Source: Ferrovibrio terrae (GTDB lineage: Bacteria; Pseudomonadota; Alphaproteobacteria; Ferrovibrionales; Ferrovibrionaceae). From it: DNA of 64,000 nucleotides. The position numbers and the translations under genes are program-made. Every line of letters starts with the position of its first letter. The first letter of the stretch is position 1. The notes under the pieces are model-generated. The model did not search any database and was not told the origin of the DNA. It saw only the letters and a program-made list of their open reading frames with translations. This document shows positions 15,917 through 24,382 of the stretch, piece after piece. The stretch covers positions 558,001 through 622,000 of the forward strand of contig NZ_CP041636.1 in the NCBI RefSeq assembly GCF_007197755.1. The letters run 5' to 3'.

Positions 15917-16960
15917 TTAATATCCACTGGGCGCGTCTACTGCGCCGCTGATCAGGTTCTGCGTATATAGCGCGTTCAGGTCGAGCATGACATCGGGCAA
16001 AGCCGTGCGGATGCCCTTGATCAGACGCCGCACCATCTTTTCCTGCTCACGACGGGCGGCCTCGGCGGCGGCCACCTCGAGGGCGGCAAACTGCAGCGTA
16101 TCGCCCGGCTTCATGCGGCCGACACGGGCGAGATCGGCGGAGATCACGGTGGCGATCTTGGTATAGCCGCCGGTGGTCTGGCGGTCGGCCATCAGGATGA
16201 TCGGCTTGCCGTTGCCCGGCACCTGGATCGAGCCGGTAACGACGCCTTCCGACGCAATGTCGGCGCCGCGCGTATGCTCGACGCTGTCGCCATCCAGCCG
16301 GATGCCCATGCGGTCGGCTTCCTTGGTCACCGTGTAGGTGGCCGAGAGAAACGTGTCGATGCCCTTGGCGGTGAAGCGGTCTTCCTGCGGTCCGAGCACG
16401 ACGCGGACCGGGCCGCTGCCATAGTCGATATCATCGGCCAGTTCGCGTTCTTCGCCCTCTGCGGCGACCGTATTGAGCGGCAGCTTGTCGCCGGCCTTCA
16501 GCGCGCGTCCTTCGAAGCCGCCGAGGCCGGAGCGCATATATGTTGAGAGACTCCCCATGAAAGGCTGGATGGCAAAACCGCCAGCCACGGCGAGATAGGC
16601 CACGCCGCCCTCTTCTACCGCGCCGACGGTGAGTTTGTCGCCGCGCCTGAGCAGCAGCGAGCGCCAAGGCTTCACGCTACGCGCCTCACCACCGGCCGGC
16701 TGCACAGTGAGTTTCGCCTTACCGCCGAGCGCGACACGCACGCCGTCGACGGCTGCCACCAAGGTCGGGCCGAGATAGCCGATTTCCAGCGCGCCGGTGT
16801 TTTCAGGATTGCCCACCACCGCATTGGCGATGCGCAGAGCCATCGCATCCGTCGCACCGGCCACCGGCATGCCGAGCGCCTGCGACCCGAGCCGACCGAG
16901 ATCCTGGACCGAGGTCATCAGACCCGGCGCGATGACGTCAAGGAAGCCCGCGTCGCTCAC
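15917..16960 (-). CDS. pxpC: 5-oxoprolinase subunit PxpC (KipA, biotin-dependent carboxylase-like domain)
   Basis: Subunit C of 5-oxoprolinase, 347 aa, with the cyclophilin-like fold seen in the urea-amidolyase and KipA family. Recognisable blocks are TSVQDLGRLG near the N-terminus and a GSIQVPGNGKP-ILMADRQTTGGY segment in the middle. The start is a GTG at 16960 that overlaps the pxpB stop (GTGA), so the two subunits, which form a complex, are translationally coupled. Confidence 0.93.
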   Translation of the reverse strand: MSDAGFLDVIAPGLMTSVQDLGRLGSQALGMPVAGATDAMALRIANAVVGNPENTGALEIGYLGPTLVAAVDGVRVALGGKAKLTVQPAGGEARSVKPWRSLLLRRGDKLTVGAVEEGGVAYLAVAGGFAIQPFMGSLSTYMRSGLGGFEGRALKAGDKLPLNTVAAEGEERELADDIDYGSGPVRVVLGPQEDRFTAKGIDTFLSATYTVTKEADRMGIRLDGDSVEHTRGADIASEGVVTGSIQVPGNGKPIILMADRQTTGGYTKIATVISADLARVGRMKPGDTLQFAALEVAAAEAARREQEKMVRRLIKGIRTALPDVMLDLNALYTQNLISGAVDAPSGY

Positions 16961-17685
16961 GGTTTCACCCTGAGCGACGCAGAATCGAACGATCCATCCT
17001 CGACCTGGCGCAGCATCGCGGCATAGTCATCGGTGGAGACGGCGAAATAAGTCACTTCGTCGCCGGCTGCCAGCAGGATCGGTTCGTCGCGCACCGCATC
17101 GAACAGTTTCAGCGGTGTGCGGCCGAGCAGATGCCAGCCGCCCGGGCTTTCCCAGGGATAGATCGTCGTCATCGATTCCGCGATCGCAACCGAGCCCTGC
17201 GGCACCTTGGTGCGCGGCGAAGACCGGCGCGGCAGATGCAGGGCCGCCTCCAGTCCGCCCATATAGGCCAGGCCGGGCATGAAGCCGAGCATGTAGACGA
17301 AATAGCGGCCGCCGGTATGGATCTCGATCACCTTCTGCGGCGTGACCTTGCAGCGTTCGGCAACCTCGGCGAGGTCCGGTGCGAATTCATCGGCGTAGCA
17401 GACCGGCAGGCGCCAGAGCCGGCCGGCGCGCTGCTGCGGCTTCAGGCCACCCAGCAGGCCGCGCACATGTGATTCCAGATCGGCGCGGCTGGTGACGAGC
17501 GGATCGTATTGCACCAGCAGGGCGCGGAAGGACGGAATGGTTTCGACCAGACCGGCCGGGCGCGTATCGGTCAGCGCGGCATGCAGCGCCATCACCATGG
17601 CATTGATACCACGGTCGATGCCTTCGCCGAATTCGACGCTGAAGCCGGTATCGCCGAAGGACCGTATCTGGGGATAGGCGCTCAT
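16957..17685 (-). CDS. pxpB: 5-oxoprolinase subunit PxpB (KipI family)
   Basis: Subunit B of 5-oxoprolinase, 242 aa, homologous to the Bacillus KipI protein. Seen: the N-terminal GDTGFSVEFG block, the hallmark GFMPGLAYMGGL, and SPGGWHLLGRTP. It partners PxpC directly, and the 4-bp overlap with pxpC fits. The gene follows the DUF2848 gene by 24 bp, so it belongs to the TRAP-pxp operon. Confidence 0.94.
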   Translation of the reverse strand: MSAYPQIRSFGDTGFSVEFGEGIDRGINAMVMALHAALTDTRPAGLVETIPSFRALLVQYDPLVTSRADLESHVRGLLGGLKPQQRAGRLWRLPVCYADEFAPDLAEVAERCKVTPQKVIEIHTGGRYFVYMLGFMPGLAYMGGLEAALHLPRRSSPRTKVPQGSVAIAESMTTIYPWESPGGWHLLGRTPLKLFDAVRDEPILLAAGDEVTYFAVSTDDYAAMLRQVEDGSFDSASLRVKP

Positions 17686-17709
17686 GCCCGAGTCATAAGA
17701 CGGAGTGGC

Positions 17710-18390
17710 TCACGCCACAACAGGAAGCGCCTCGATATCATAGGCGTGGCCGAGCTTACGCTGCAGCACCGGGTCCTCCAGCTCCATCTCGAAGCGCGTA
17801 CCGGGGCGGATGCCGCCGATGGCGCCAATGGTACCGCCGAACATCAGACTGCCGGGAGGGAGTGTGGCGGTGTTGCTGTAACGCTGCATCAGGTCGGCCG
17901 GGCTGCGGAGCCCTGAGACCGCGCCTTCCTGATACAGGGTGCGCTTGCCATCGATGGTGGCCCAGGCGCGCAGGATCAGGCTGTCCCAGTGCGGCGCGAC
18001 TTCGTCATAGCGCCACAGACCGGTGCCGACCACCTTGGAGCAAAGCTGCTTGGAGAGGGCAACGCCAGCGGCTTCGGCCTTGCGGTCGGTATGATCCGAG
18101 CCGACCGCGACCCAGAGCCCGTCGGCGAGCGACAGCACCACAGGTTCCACTTCACCCGAGGTATCCGGGCCGAGCACCTGCAGATGCGTGGTCTGGCTCA
18201 GCTGGCCGGTGCCGATGCGATAGAACAGCGGCACGGTGGACGGCCGAGGCACGCCGATAGCGGCCAGTTCCTCGATATGATGCTCGATGGCATGCGCATC
18301 GCGGCCGGCCCAGCCGGCAACAATAAGATTGTCGATCTGCACGGCGACGCGGTCGCGCTTGTCCTGCCAGAGGCGATCAAAAGTCAGCAT
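17710..18390 (-). CDS. DUF2848 family protein
   Basis: 226-aa soluble protein of the DUF2848 family. The sequence (FYRIG, GSDHTDRKAEA, SCPG-like SNTATLPPGSLMFGGTIG, then MELEDP) hints at a metal-dependent hydrolase related to fumarylacetoacetate hydrolases, but I know of no proven activity. It lies between the TRAP permease gene (36 bp) and pxpB (24 bp), all on one strand. It could handle an amide or lactam related to 5-oxoproline, which is inference from position only. Confidence 0.8.
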   Translation of the reverse strand: MLTFDRLWQDKRDRVAVQIDNLIVAGWAGRDAHAIEHHIEELAAIGVPRPSTVPLFYRIGTGQLSQTTHLQVLGPDTSGEVEPVVLSLADGLWVAVGSDHTDRKAEAAGVALSKQLCSKVVGTGLWRYDEVAPHWDSLILRAWATIDGKRTLYQEGAVSGLRSPADLMQRYSNTATLPPGSLMFGGTIGAIGGIRPGTRFEMELEDPVLQRKLGHAYDIEALPVVA

Positions 18391-18426
18391 GGGGCGAATC
18401 CTGTAGGTTAACCGAAGGCCAATATT

Positions 18427-19710
18427 TTAACCGAAAGTTTGGGGCAGCCAGAGCGCGATGCCCGGGAAGACAGTCAGCAGCAGGATCAGCAGGACCATGA
18501 TGCCGACGAAGGGCACCGAGCCTGCAATCACGTCATTCAGCGTGCCGTGGGTGCGCAGCGACTGCACGACGAAGAGGTTGAGGCCGACCGGCGGCGTGAT
18601 TAACGCCATCTCGATCAGGATGATGATGATGATGCCGAACCAGATCGGGTCGAAGCCTAAACCGAACATCACCGGCGCCACGATGGGGATCGTGGTGATC
18701 ATCATCGACAGCGTTTCCATAAAACAACCGAGGACGAGGTAGAAGACAACAAGCGCGATCAGCATCTCGAATTTCGACAGGCCGAGACCGGCGATAAAGT
18801 CGGTCAGCATCGTGGTCAGCCCAATGGCTGAAATGATGAAGTTGAGGAAATAGGCCGCGACGATGATCATCATCACCATCGCCGTGGTCCGCATGGTGTT
18901 TTCCATCACCTCTTTCAGCATGGCGATGGACAGCCGCCGGTAGAAGGCGGCCAGCCCGAGCGCCGCCACCACGCCGAGCGAGGCGGCTTCGGTGGGCGTG
19001 GCCAGACCGGCATAGATCGAGCCGACCACGACGAGGAAGATGCCGAGCGGCGGCAACAGATCGATCAGGCTGGCGAAGCGTTCGCCCCAGCTGAAGTTTT
19101 CGGTTCGGCCACCCAGCGACGGCTTGACCATGCAGCAGATGGCGACGAAGAGCATGAACAGCAGCGCCAGGCCAAGGCCGGGAATAATACCGGCGAGATA
19201 CAGCTTCGGAATCGAAGTATCGGTCAGCACCGCATAGATAATGATATTGATCGACGGCGGGATCAGGATGCCGAGCGTGCCGCCGGCAGCCAGCGTACCG
19301 AGAAACAGGCGTTCGTTATAGCCGTGCTTCTTCACCAGCGGCAGCGCCACAGTGCCGACGGTGGCTGCCGTGGCGACCGACGAGCCGGAGGTGGCGGCGA
19401 AAATGGCGCAGGCGCCGATATTGGAATGCATCAGGCCGCCGGGAATCCAGGCCAGCCACTTCACCATCGCGGCATACATACGCTCGGCCACGCCGGCGCG
19501 CAGCAGTATCTCGCCGAGCAGGATGAACATCGGGATCGAGACCAGCAGGAAGTCTTTTGAGGACGACCATGCCACCTCGCCCAGCGCCAGGCTGAGCGGC
19601 ATCTTGGAATAAATTTTGTCGAGCAGCAGGCCAAGCGTGCCGAGCGCGCCGGCAACCGGAATGGCCGCCGCCAGAAGGGCGAGCAAGAGGACGAGCGTTG
19701 TGCCAAGCAT
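18427..19710 (-). CDS. dctM: TRAP transporter large permease (DctM family)
   Basis: Large integral-membrane subunit of a TRAP importer, 427 aa with about 12 helices. Typical DctM features are an early hydrophobic GALGTLGLLLDKIYSKMP segment, GGTLGILIPPSINIIIYA, and PVGLNLFVVQSL near the end. It uses a sodium gradient to import the ligand of the DctP protein at 20384-21442. It starts 5 bp after the small permease gene. The partners point to a carboxylate such as 5-oxoproline. Confidence 0.94.
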   Translation of the reverse strand: MLGTTLVLLLALLAAAIPVAGALGTLGLLLDKIYSKMPLSLALGEVAWSSSKDFLLVSIPMFILLGEILLRAGVAERMYAAMVKWLAWIPGGLMHSNIGACAIFAATSGSSVATAATVGTVALPLVKKHGYNERLFLGTLAAGGTLGILIPPSINIIIYAVLTDTSIPKLYLAGIIPGLGLALLFMLFVAICCMVKPSLGGRTENFSWGERFASLIDLLPPLGIFLVVVGSIYAGLATPTEAASLGVVAALGLAAFYRRLSIAMLKEVMENTMRTTAMVMMIIVAAYFLNFIISAIGLTTMLTDFIAGLGLSKFEMLIALVVFYLVLGCFMETLSMMITTIPIVAPVMFGLGFDPIWFGIIIIILIEMALITPPVGLNLFVVQSLRTHGTLNDVIAGSVPFVGIMVLLILLLTVFPGIALWLPQTFG

Positions 19711-19714
19711 CGGA

Positions 19715-20314
19715 TCAGTCCTGCGGCTTGAGTGTGGCGGTATGTGCGGCTTCGCTGGCGGCGTCTTCCTCGATGGTGCGCGCGCCGGCCAGGCTGCGCA
19801 CCTTGGCGAGATCGCCGCCGAGTAGCGCGAACAGGCTGCGCAGCAGCAGCGGCAGGATGGTGAAAAGGAAGAAGACCAGGCCGATCAGCCAGAGCGACTG
19901 CGGAATCCACAGCGGCGTCGCCAGCGGCGTGGTAGCGCGGGCCTGGAAGGCCAGCGAAGTGTCGAGCACATCCCAGGCCTGCCAGGTGAGCAGCGCGAGG
20001 AAACCGCCAAAGGTGATCAGGGCGACGATATCGAGAATGGCGCAGATCGCCTGCGGCAGGTGGATATAGAGTGCGTCCACACGCACATTGGCGCGGCGCA
20101 GCAGCGTGAACGCCAGCGCCCAGGTGGTGCCGATGGCGAAGGCATAGCCGGACAGTTCGTCGGCACCGCCGAGTGACACGAGAAACAGCTTGCGCAGCAG
20201 CACGTCGACGGACACCAGAACGGCGGAAACAAGGATCATCGCGCCACCGGCCCAGATGGCATAGTGGGAAATGCGGTCGGCAAAGCCGAGCCAGCGATCG
20301 AGCAGCGCGGTCAT
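19715..20314 (-). CDS. dctQ: TRAP transporter small permease (DctQ family)
   Basis: Four-helix membrane subunit of the TRAP importer, 199 aa, with a hydrophilic C-terminal tail rich in Arg, Ala and Glu. The ATG at 20314 has GGGGGA upstream. It lies 69 bp after the binding-protein gene, with a strong hairpin in between, and 4 bp before the large permease gene. Confidence 0.9.
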   Translation of the reverse strand: MTALLDRWLGFADRISHYAIWAGGAMILVSAVLVSVDVLLRKLFLVSLGGADELSGYAFAIGTTWALAFTLLRRANVRVDALYIHLPQAICAILDIVALITFGGFLALLTWQAWDVLDTSLAFQARATTPLATPLWIPQSLWLIGLVFFLFTILPLLLRSLFALLGGDLAKVRSLAGARTIEEDAASEAAHTATLKPQD

Positions 20315-20341
20315 GATGTCCCCCGAGGTCAGAGAAAGGCA

Positions 20342-20369
20342 GGCGGGGCCGCGTCAGCGCGGCCCCGCC
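20342..20369 (-). terminator. Hairpin between dctP and dctQ
   Basis: A perfect 12-bp stem (GGCGGGGCCGCG and CGCGGCCCCGCC) with a TCAG loop lies 14 bp past the dctP stop. TGCCTTTCTCT follows on the minus strand. It is a very stable attenuator or mRNA-3'-end protector that would raise the ratio of binding protein to permease. Confidence 0.65.
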
Positions 20370-20383
20370 CTCGTTCCGGGCGC

Positions 20384-21442
20384 TTAGTTCGCCTTGGCGG
20401 TGATGCCGACGATCTTGCCGATGCTGTCGTTCCAGGCCGGAACGCAGTCGCCGGTGCAGCGGGCAGCCCATTTCGGCACAACGGTTTCAGCCATCGCCTT
20501 TTTCAGCAGCGCCTTATCGGCGTCAGTGACCGGTACGACGGTCATCTTGGCCTTGCTGCCGAGCTTGCAGTTGTCCTTGCCGGCGTTGCAGTCGTAACCC
20601 TGCTGGGTTTCTTCCGCGGCGGCCTTCCAGATGCGGTCTTCCAGGCCCTTGATCTCGGACTGCAGGAAGCTCTTCACCTTCGGGTCGAGGCGATCCCAGG
20701 TCTTCACGTTCACGCCATGCATGACATGGCTCCAGCCCAGCGGCAGGGCATAGATATGCGTCGCCACTTCATACCATTTGGCCGAATTGCCCGACAGCGT
20801 GCCGGTGATGGCGCAATCGACCACCTTGTTCTGCAACGCCGGCACCACTTCGTTGAAGGCCAGTGTCACGCCGGTGCCGCCGAAGGCCTCGACGAATTCG
20901 GCCAGCGTGCGGTTACCGGTGCGCACCTTCTTGCCCTTCAGATCGGCCAGGCCCTTGATGTCACCGTTGCAGAACAGCACCTGGGCCGAATAGGGCCAGA
21001 TGCCGAGCACCTGCACGCCGAAACGCTCGCGGTAAAACTTGTCATAGACCGGCTTGTAGGCATCGGACACCTTGCGGGCCATCTCGACATCCGGCGACAG
21101 GCCGGCGAGATCGACGGCTTCGTTGCGCGCGTCATCGGCGGCGACATAACCCAGCACGGTGGAGCCGAAGTCGATCACGCCCAGACGCATCAGGCGGAAG
21201 ATTTCCGCACCCTTCAGGCCCATTTCGTTGAACGGCGTGATTTCCGCGGTGACGGCGCCCTTGGACTTCTCGCTGATTTCCTTGGTCCAGAACGGCTGCT
21301 CGTATTCCTTGTACTGGGTCAGATTGCCCCAGGCGCCGACCACTTTCAGCGGCGTCTTCGGCAGGTCCTGCGCCAGAGCCATACCGCTCAGCCCCATCGC
21401 AACGGCGCCGGCAAGCGCCAGCGTCTTGATCATGGATTTCAT
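20384..21442 (-). CDS. dctP: TRAP substrate-binding protein (DctP family)
   Basis: Periplasmic binding protein of a TRAP importer, 352 aa with a signal peptide (about 1-24, ending ALAQ). The KKVRTGNRTLAEFVEAFG segment carries the arginine that usually binds the ligand carboxylate. Two cysteine pairs near the C-terminus (DCNAGKDNC and RCTGDC) suggest periplasmic disulfides. The ATG at 21442 has GGAGGG seven bases upstream. It follows the YcsI-type gene by 28 bp and sits in an operon ending in 5-oxoprolinase, so 5-oxoproline or a related cyclic amino acid is a plausible ligand. Confidence 0.92.
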   Translation of the reverse strand: MKSMIKTLALAGAVAMGLSGMALAQDLPKTPLKVVGAWGNLTQYKEYEQPFWTKEISEKSKGAVTAEITPFNEMGLKGAEIFRLMRLGVIDFGSTVLGYVAADDARNEAVDLAGLSPDVEMARKVSDAYKPVYDKFYRERFGVQVLGIWPYSAQVLFCNGDIKGLADLKGKKVRTGNRTLAEFVEAFGGTGVTLAFNEVVPALQNKVVDCAITGTLSGNSAKWYEVATHIYALPLGWSHVMHGVNVKTWDRLDPKVKSFLQSEIKGLEDRIWKAAAEETQQGYDCNAGKDNCKLGSKAKMTVVPVTDADKALLKKAMAETVVPKWAARCTGDCVPAWNDSIGKIVGITAKAN

Positions 21443-21470
21443 CTCTTCCCTCCGGTTGTGAATTGCAGAT

Positions 21471-22274
21471 TTACAGGATCGCCAGGCGACTGTTCTTCAG
21501 ATCGGTCACCAGCATGTGGCCCGGCGCATGGGTGATGCAGAAATCCGGTTTCACGGTGGCGATCACCGACTGGGGCGTGACGCCACAGGCCCAGAAGACC
21601 GGCAGTTCGTCGGCCTTCACCTCGACCGGGTCGCCGTAGTCGGGCTTCGCGATATCCTTGATGCCCAGCAGCTCGGGCTTGCCCAGATGCACCGGCGCGC
21701 CATGCACGGCCGGGAAACGCGAGGTGATCTGCACCGCGCGGATCGCGTCGGCGGGTTTGAGCGGGCGCATGGAAACCACCAGCGGGCCATGGAAGGGCCC
21801 GGCCGGCACGGTGTCGATGTTGGTGCGATACATGGGCACATTGGTGCCGGCACTGATGTGGCGCAGGTCGATGCCATCCTCGACCAGCGCTTCTTCAAAT
21901 GAAAACGAGCAGCCGATCAGGAACGCTACTAGGTCGTCGCGCCACACGGCCTTCAGGTCGGGCACTTCCTCGACCAGCTTGCCGTCGCGCCAGACGCGAT
22001 AGAGCGGCAGGTCGGTACGGATATCGAGGTCCTCGGCCAGCGCCGGGATCCGCGGATCGCCCGGCTCAGAGGCACCGATCAGCGGGCAGGGTTTGGGATT
22101 GAACTGGCAGAAGCGGAAGAAGTCGTCCGCCAGCGCCTTGGGCAGGATGGCCAAGTTGCCCTGCACGAAACCCGGGGCAATACCGGCGGTCTGGCCGCGA
22201 TGTTCGCCGCTGCGAATGGCCAGCCGGGCCTCGCGGCCGCTGCCATAAATCTTACCCGACGCCATTGCGTTCAT
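21471..22274 (-). CDS. YcsI-type putative hydro-lyase (DUF1445 / D-glutamate cyclase-like)
   Basis: 267-aa DUF1445 protein ([55 protein letters not shown]). The family is annotated as putative hydro-lyase. Its members include YcsI, encoded beside kipI-kipA-ycsF in Bacillus, and the mammalian D-glutamate cyclase has a domain of this family. Next to 5-oxoprolinase genes, a role in handling 5-oxoproline or a stereoisomer is an attractive inference. The start ATG at 22274 follows GGAGGACGGA; an open frame runs to 22286 but is less well placed. It is the first gene of the LysR-linked operon. Confidence 0.88.
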   Translation of the reverse strand: MNAMASGKIYGSGREARLAIRSGEHRGQTAGIAPGFVQGNLAILPKALADDFFRFCQFNPKPCPLIGASEPGDPRIPALAEDLDIRTDLPLYRVWRDGKLVEEVPDLKAVWRDDLVAFLIGCSFSFEEALVEDGIDLRHISAGTNVPMYRTNIDTVPAGPFHGPLVVSMRPLKPADAIRAVQITSRFPAVHGAPVHLGKPELLGIKDIAKPDYGDPVEVKADELPVFWACGVTPQSVIATVKPDFCITHAPGHMLVTDLKNSRLAIL

Positions 22275-22342
22275 TCCGTCCTCCACTCTGCGGGTATCGC
22301 ATCATGACGGATGGATGACTGTCCAATCGCGAGTTCGCATGG

Positions 22343-22369
22343 TGACCCATAAGAATTTCTTATGGGTCA
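22343..22369 (-). promoter_or_regulatory. LysR-type operator upstream of the ycsI-TRAP-pxp operon
   Basis: A perfect 27-bp palindrome (13-bp arms TGACCCATAAGAA and TTCTTATGGGTCA, one central T) contains the LysR-type box ATAAG-N5-CTTAT. A TTGGAC -35-like element on the minus strand (22326-22321) places its centre near -67, the classical activator position. The -10 is weak, as expected at an activator-dependent promoter. Because it also lies just past the LysR stop, it could additionally act as a terminator hairpin. Confidence 0.7.
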
Positions 22370-22388
22370 AAAATCATACGACCGGAGA

Positions 22389-23300
22389 TTACTTCTGCCT
22401 CTTTTCGCGCCGACGTGCTTCCGCCTGCGCCATCTCGCGCGCAATCTCGGTCACCGCTTCGGCCAGATAGCTGTCGGGTTTGACCGGATAGCAGGCATGG
22501 AAATTCAGATCGGGCAGATTCTGTTCCGCCTTCACCACACGCAGGCGCTTTTCCGTCAGTTCGCGCCGGATGATCAGCGGCGGAATCGCCGAGATACCGA
22601 TGCCATCCAGTGTCATGCGGACGATGGTGGAGAGTGATGCATTGCCATACATCCGCAGTGCTGGCATGTCGTGACGCGTCATCATCTCGCGGATCGCGAT
22701 ATAGGGCCTGGTGTTGCGCGGATAGGTGATGATCGGCCAGCGTGCCAGAGTTGAGAGCGGCACCGGCTCGGCGCCCAGATCAAGCGACGGGCTGGCGACC
22801 CAGGCCAGTGGATAGCTGGATAAAGCCACATTTTTCATACGTGGTTCGCTGATCGGACCCAGCACGAAAGCGATATCGAGCTGATGCGCCAGCAGGCGTT
22901 CGCGCAGCAGTGGCGAAACATCAACTTCGATTTCCAGTGTCAGCGCCGGATAGACCGTGTGCATGCGCTCGATCAGTTTCGACAGCCAGGTATGCACAAT
23001 GGTTTCGGCCACGCCGAGGCGCACGATGCCACGCATCGCCTTCTTCTCGCGCGCTGCATGCAGCAGGTCGGCATGCAATTGCAGCATGCGTTCGGCATAG
23101 GGCAGCAATTCATTGCCCTTCGAGGTGAGCGCGATACCGCGCGGCTCGCGATCGAAGAGTTTCACGCCGAGTTCGGACTCGAGCTGCGCGATACGCTGCG
23201 ACACGGCCGGCTGCGTGGTGTTGAGCTTGTCGGCGGCGGCGCGGAAGCCGCCGAGATGGGCGACCCAGACGAAAGTTTCGAGATTGCGCAGATCGGCCAT
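22389..23300 (-). CDS. LysR-type regulator of the 5-oxoproline operon
   Basis: 303-aa LysR-family activator: winged helix-turn-helix at residues 1-60 (NLETFVWVAHLGGFRAAADKLNTTQPAVSQRIAQLE) and a periplasmic-binding-like effector domain from about 90. It lies directly upstream of the ycsI-TRAP-pxp operon on the same strand. ATAAG-N5-CTTAT boxes occur both in its own promoter and before ycsI, so it very likely controls itself and the operon. The effector may be 5-oxoproline or glutamate. The C-terminus is unusually basic (EARRREKRQK). Confidence 0.92.
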   Translation of the reverse strand: MADLRNLETFVWVAHLGGFRAAADKLNTTQPAVSQRIAQLESELGVKLFDREPRGIALTSKGNELLPYAERMLQLHADLLHAAREKKAMRGIVRLGVAETIVHTWLSKLIERMHTVYPALTLEIEVDVSPLLRERLLAHQLDIAFVLGPISEPRMKNVALSSYPLAWVASPSLDLGAEPVPLSTLARWPIITYPRNTRPYIAIREMMTRHDMPALRMYGNASLSTIVRMTLDGIGISAIPPLIIRRELTEKRLRVVKAEQNLPDLNFHACYPVKPDSYLAEAVTEIAREMAQAEARRREKRQK

Positions 23301-23328
23301 TGCTCGCAGCCCAGGGTTTTGCTGTCGG

Positions 23329-23359
23329 ACTATAAGCCGGGCTTATGGGCCCTCGGCAA
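23329..23359 (-). promoter_or_regulatory. LysR autoregulatory box and promoter
   Basis: ATAAG-CCGGG-CTTAT (23332-23346) is a LysR-type box identical in its arms to the one at 22343-22369; both continue into GGG. It lies between TTGCCG (23359-23354) and TATAGT (23334-23329) on the minus strand (19-bp spacer), overlapping the -10. That is the usual layout for LysR autorepression. Confidence 0.65.
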
Positions 23360-23381
23360 GGGCCGCGGCGCTGCTCCGGAC

Positions 23382-23418
23382 TTGCCTATGAAACATTCGT
23401 ATCATTATAAAATATAAT
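23382..23418 (+). promoter_or_regulatory. Promoter with palindrome upstream of the RpiR gene
   Basis: TTGCCT (23382-23387) and TATAAA (23406-23411) lie 18 bp apart. An inverted repeat ATTATA-AAA-TATAAT (23404-23418) covers the -10, so a repressor bound there would block transcription. The AT-rich repeat stands out against the GC-rich surroundings. Confidence 0.5.
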
Positions 23419-23464
23419 AGCATCAATTGTTGCAAACCATCCCGGCCTGCGGTTCAATTACGCC

Positions 23465-24382
23465 ATGCCGGAACTGATATCCGCCGATCCTTCTTTGAGC
23501 GACCGTATCGCCCAGGCCTTTCCCAGCCTGCCGCCGCAACTGCAGGCGGCCGCCCGTTTCGTGCTGGAGCATCCGGACGATGTGGCTCTGCTGTCGATGC
23601 GCGAGCAGGCGCGCCGCGCCGGCGTACCGCCGGTGACGATGACACGACTGGCGCGGCAACTGGGCTTCGCCGATTACGCTGCCTTCCGCGACCTGCAGGC
23701 CACGGCATTGCGTCGACCCAGCCATACGGCTGAATTCAGCCACCGCGCCGGCCGACTGCAGCAGCGCAAGGCGCAGAGCGGCGATGGCGCGCTGGCGACA
23801 CAGATTGGCTGGGCTACCGCCGAGCATATCGCCGGTAGCCATGACGAAGCGGGCACTGCCGCGCTGATCGCAGCCGCGACGCTCATCGAAACGGCCCGCA
23901 AAGTGTATTTCCTGGGCCTGCGCTCCTGCCATGCCGTCGCCTTCCACGCACAATATGTGCATGGCCTGTTTCGCGACAATGGCGTGCTGCTGGATGGCGC
24001 CGGTGACACCGGTTTCGACGCGCTGCGCCACGCCGGTCCGGGCGACGTGCTGGTGGTGATCAGTGTCGAGCCCTATACCACGGCGGCAGTCGAGCGTACG
24101 GCTTATGCCGCCAGGCTCGGCATGGAGGTGGTAGCCATCACCGACAGCCGCGTGTCGCCGGTGGCAGCCCTTGCCCAGGCCAGCATTCTGGTACCGACCG
24201 ACACGCCCTCATTCTTCCATGCCATCACGCCGGCCTTTGCCGCCGCCGAAACGCTGATCGCGCTGGTGGCTGCGCGTAGCGGCGAGCAGGCACTGAACGC
24301 CATCCGCAATGCCGAGCACCAGCTCGACGCCTTTTCCACCTACTGGTCCCGTCGCCCGCAGCGCAGAAAGCCGAAAGCATGA
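23465..24382 (+). CDS. MurR/RpiR family transcriptional regulator
   Basis: 305-aa regulator with an N-terminal RpiR helix-turn-helix (about 1-77; SMREQARRAGVPPVTMTRLARQLGF is the core, given here as its two halves SMREQARRAGVPP and VTMTRLARQLGF) and a SIS domain (about 125-265; KVYFLGLRSCHAVA, VISVEPYT) that usually binds a phosphosugar-like ligand. It overlaps the following aminotransferase gene by ATGA, so it regulates, and is cotranscribed with, the aminotransferase-BKACE pair. Several RpiR proteins of this kind control amino-acid or amine catabolism. No strong ribosome-binding site precedes the ATG. Confidence 0.9.
   Translation: MPELISADPSLSDRIAQAFPSLPPQLQAAARFVLEHPDDVALLSMREQARRAGVPPVTMTRLARQLGFADYAAFRDLQATALRRPSHTAEFSHRAGRLQQRKAQSGDGALATQIGWATAEHIAGSHDEAGTAALIAAATLIETARKVYFLGLRSCHAVAFHAQYVHGLFRDNGVLLDGAGDTGFDALRHAGPGDVLVVISVEPYTTAAVERTAYAARLGMEVVAITDSRVSPVAALAQASILVPTDTPSFFHAITPAFAAAETLIALVAARSGEQALNAIRNAEHQLDAFSTYWSRRPQRRKPKA

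Noticed and set aside
13706-15970. A 754-codon plus-strand open frame opposite tctC, the TetR gene and pxpA
   Set aside because: It runs across three well-supported genes and their intergenic gaps on the other strand, and its product is His/Arg/Gly-rich without motifs.
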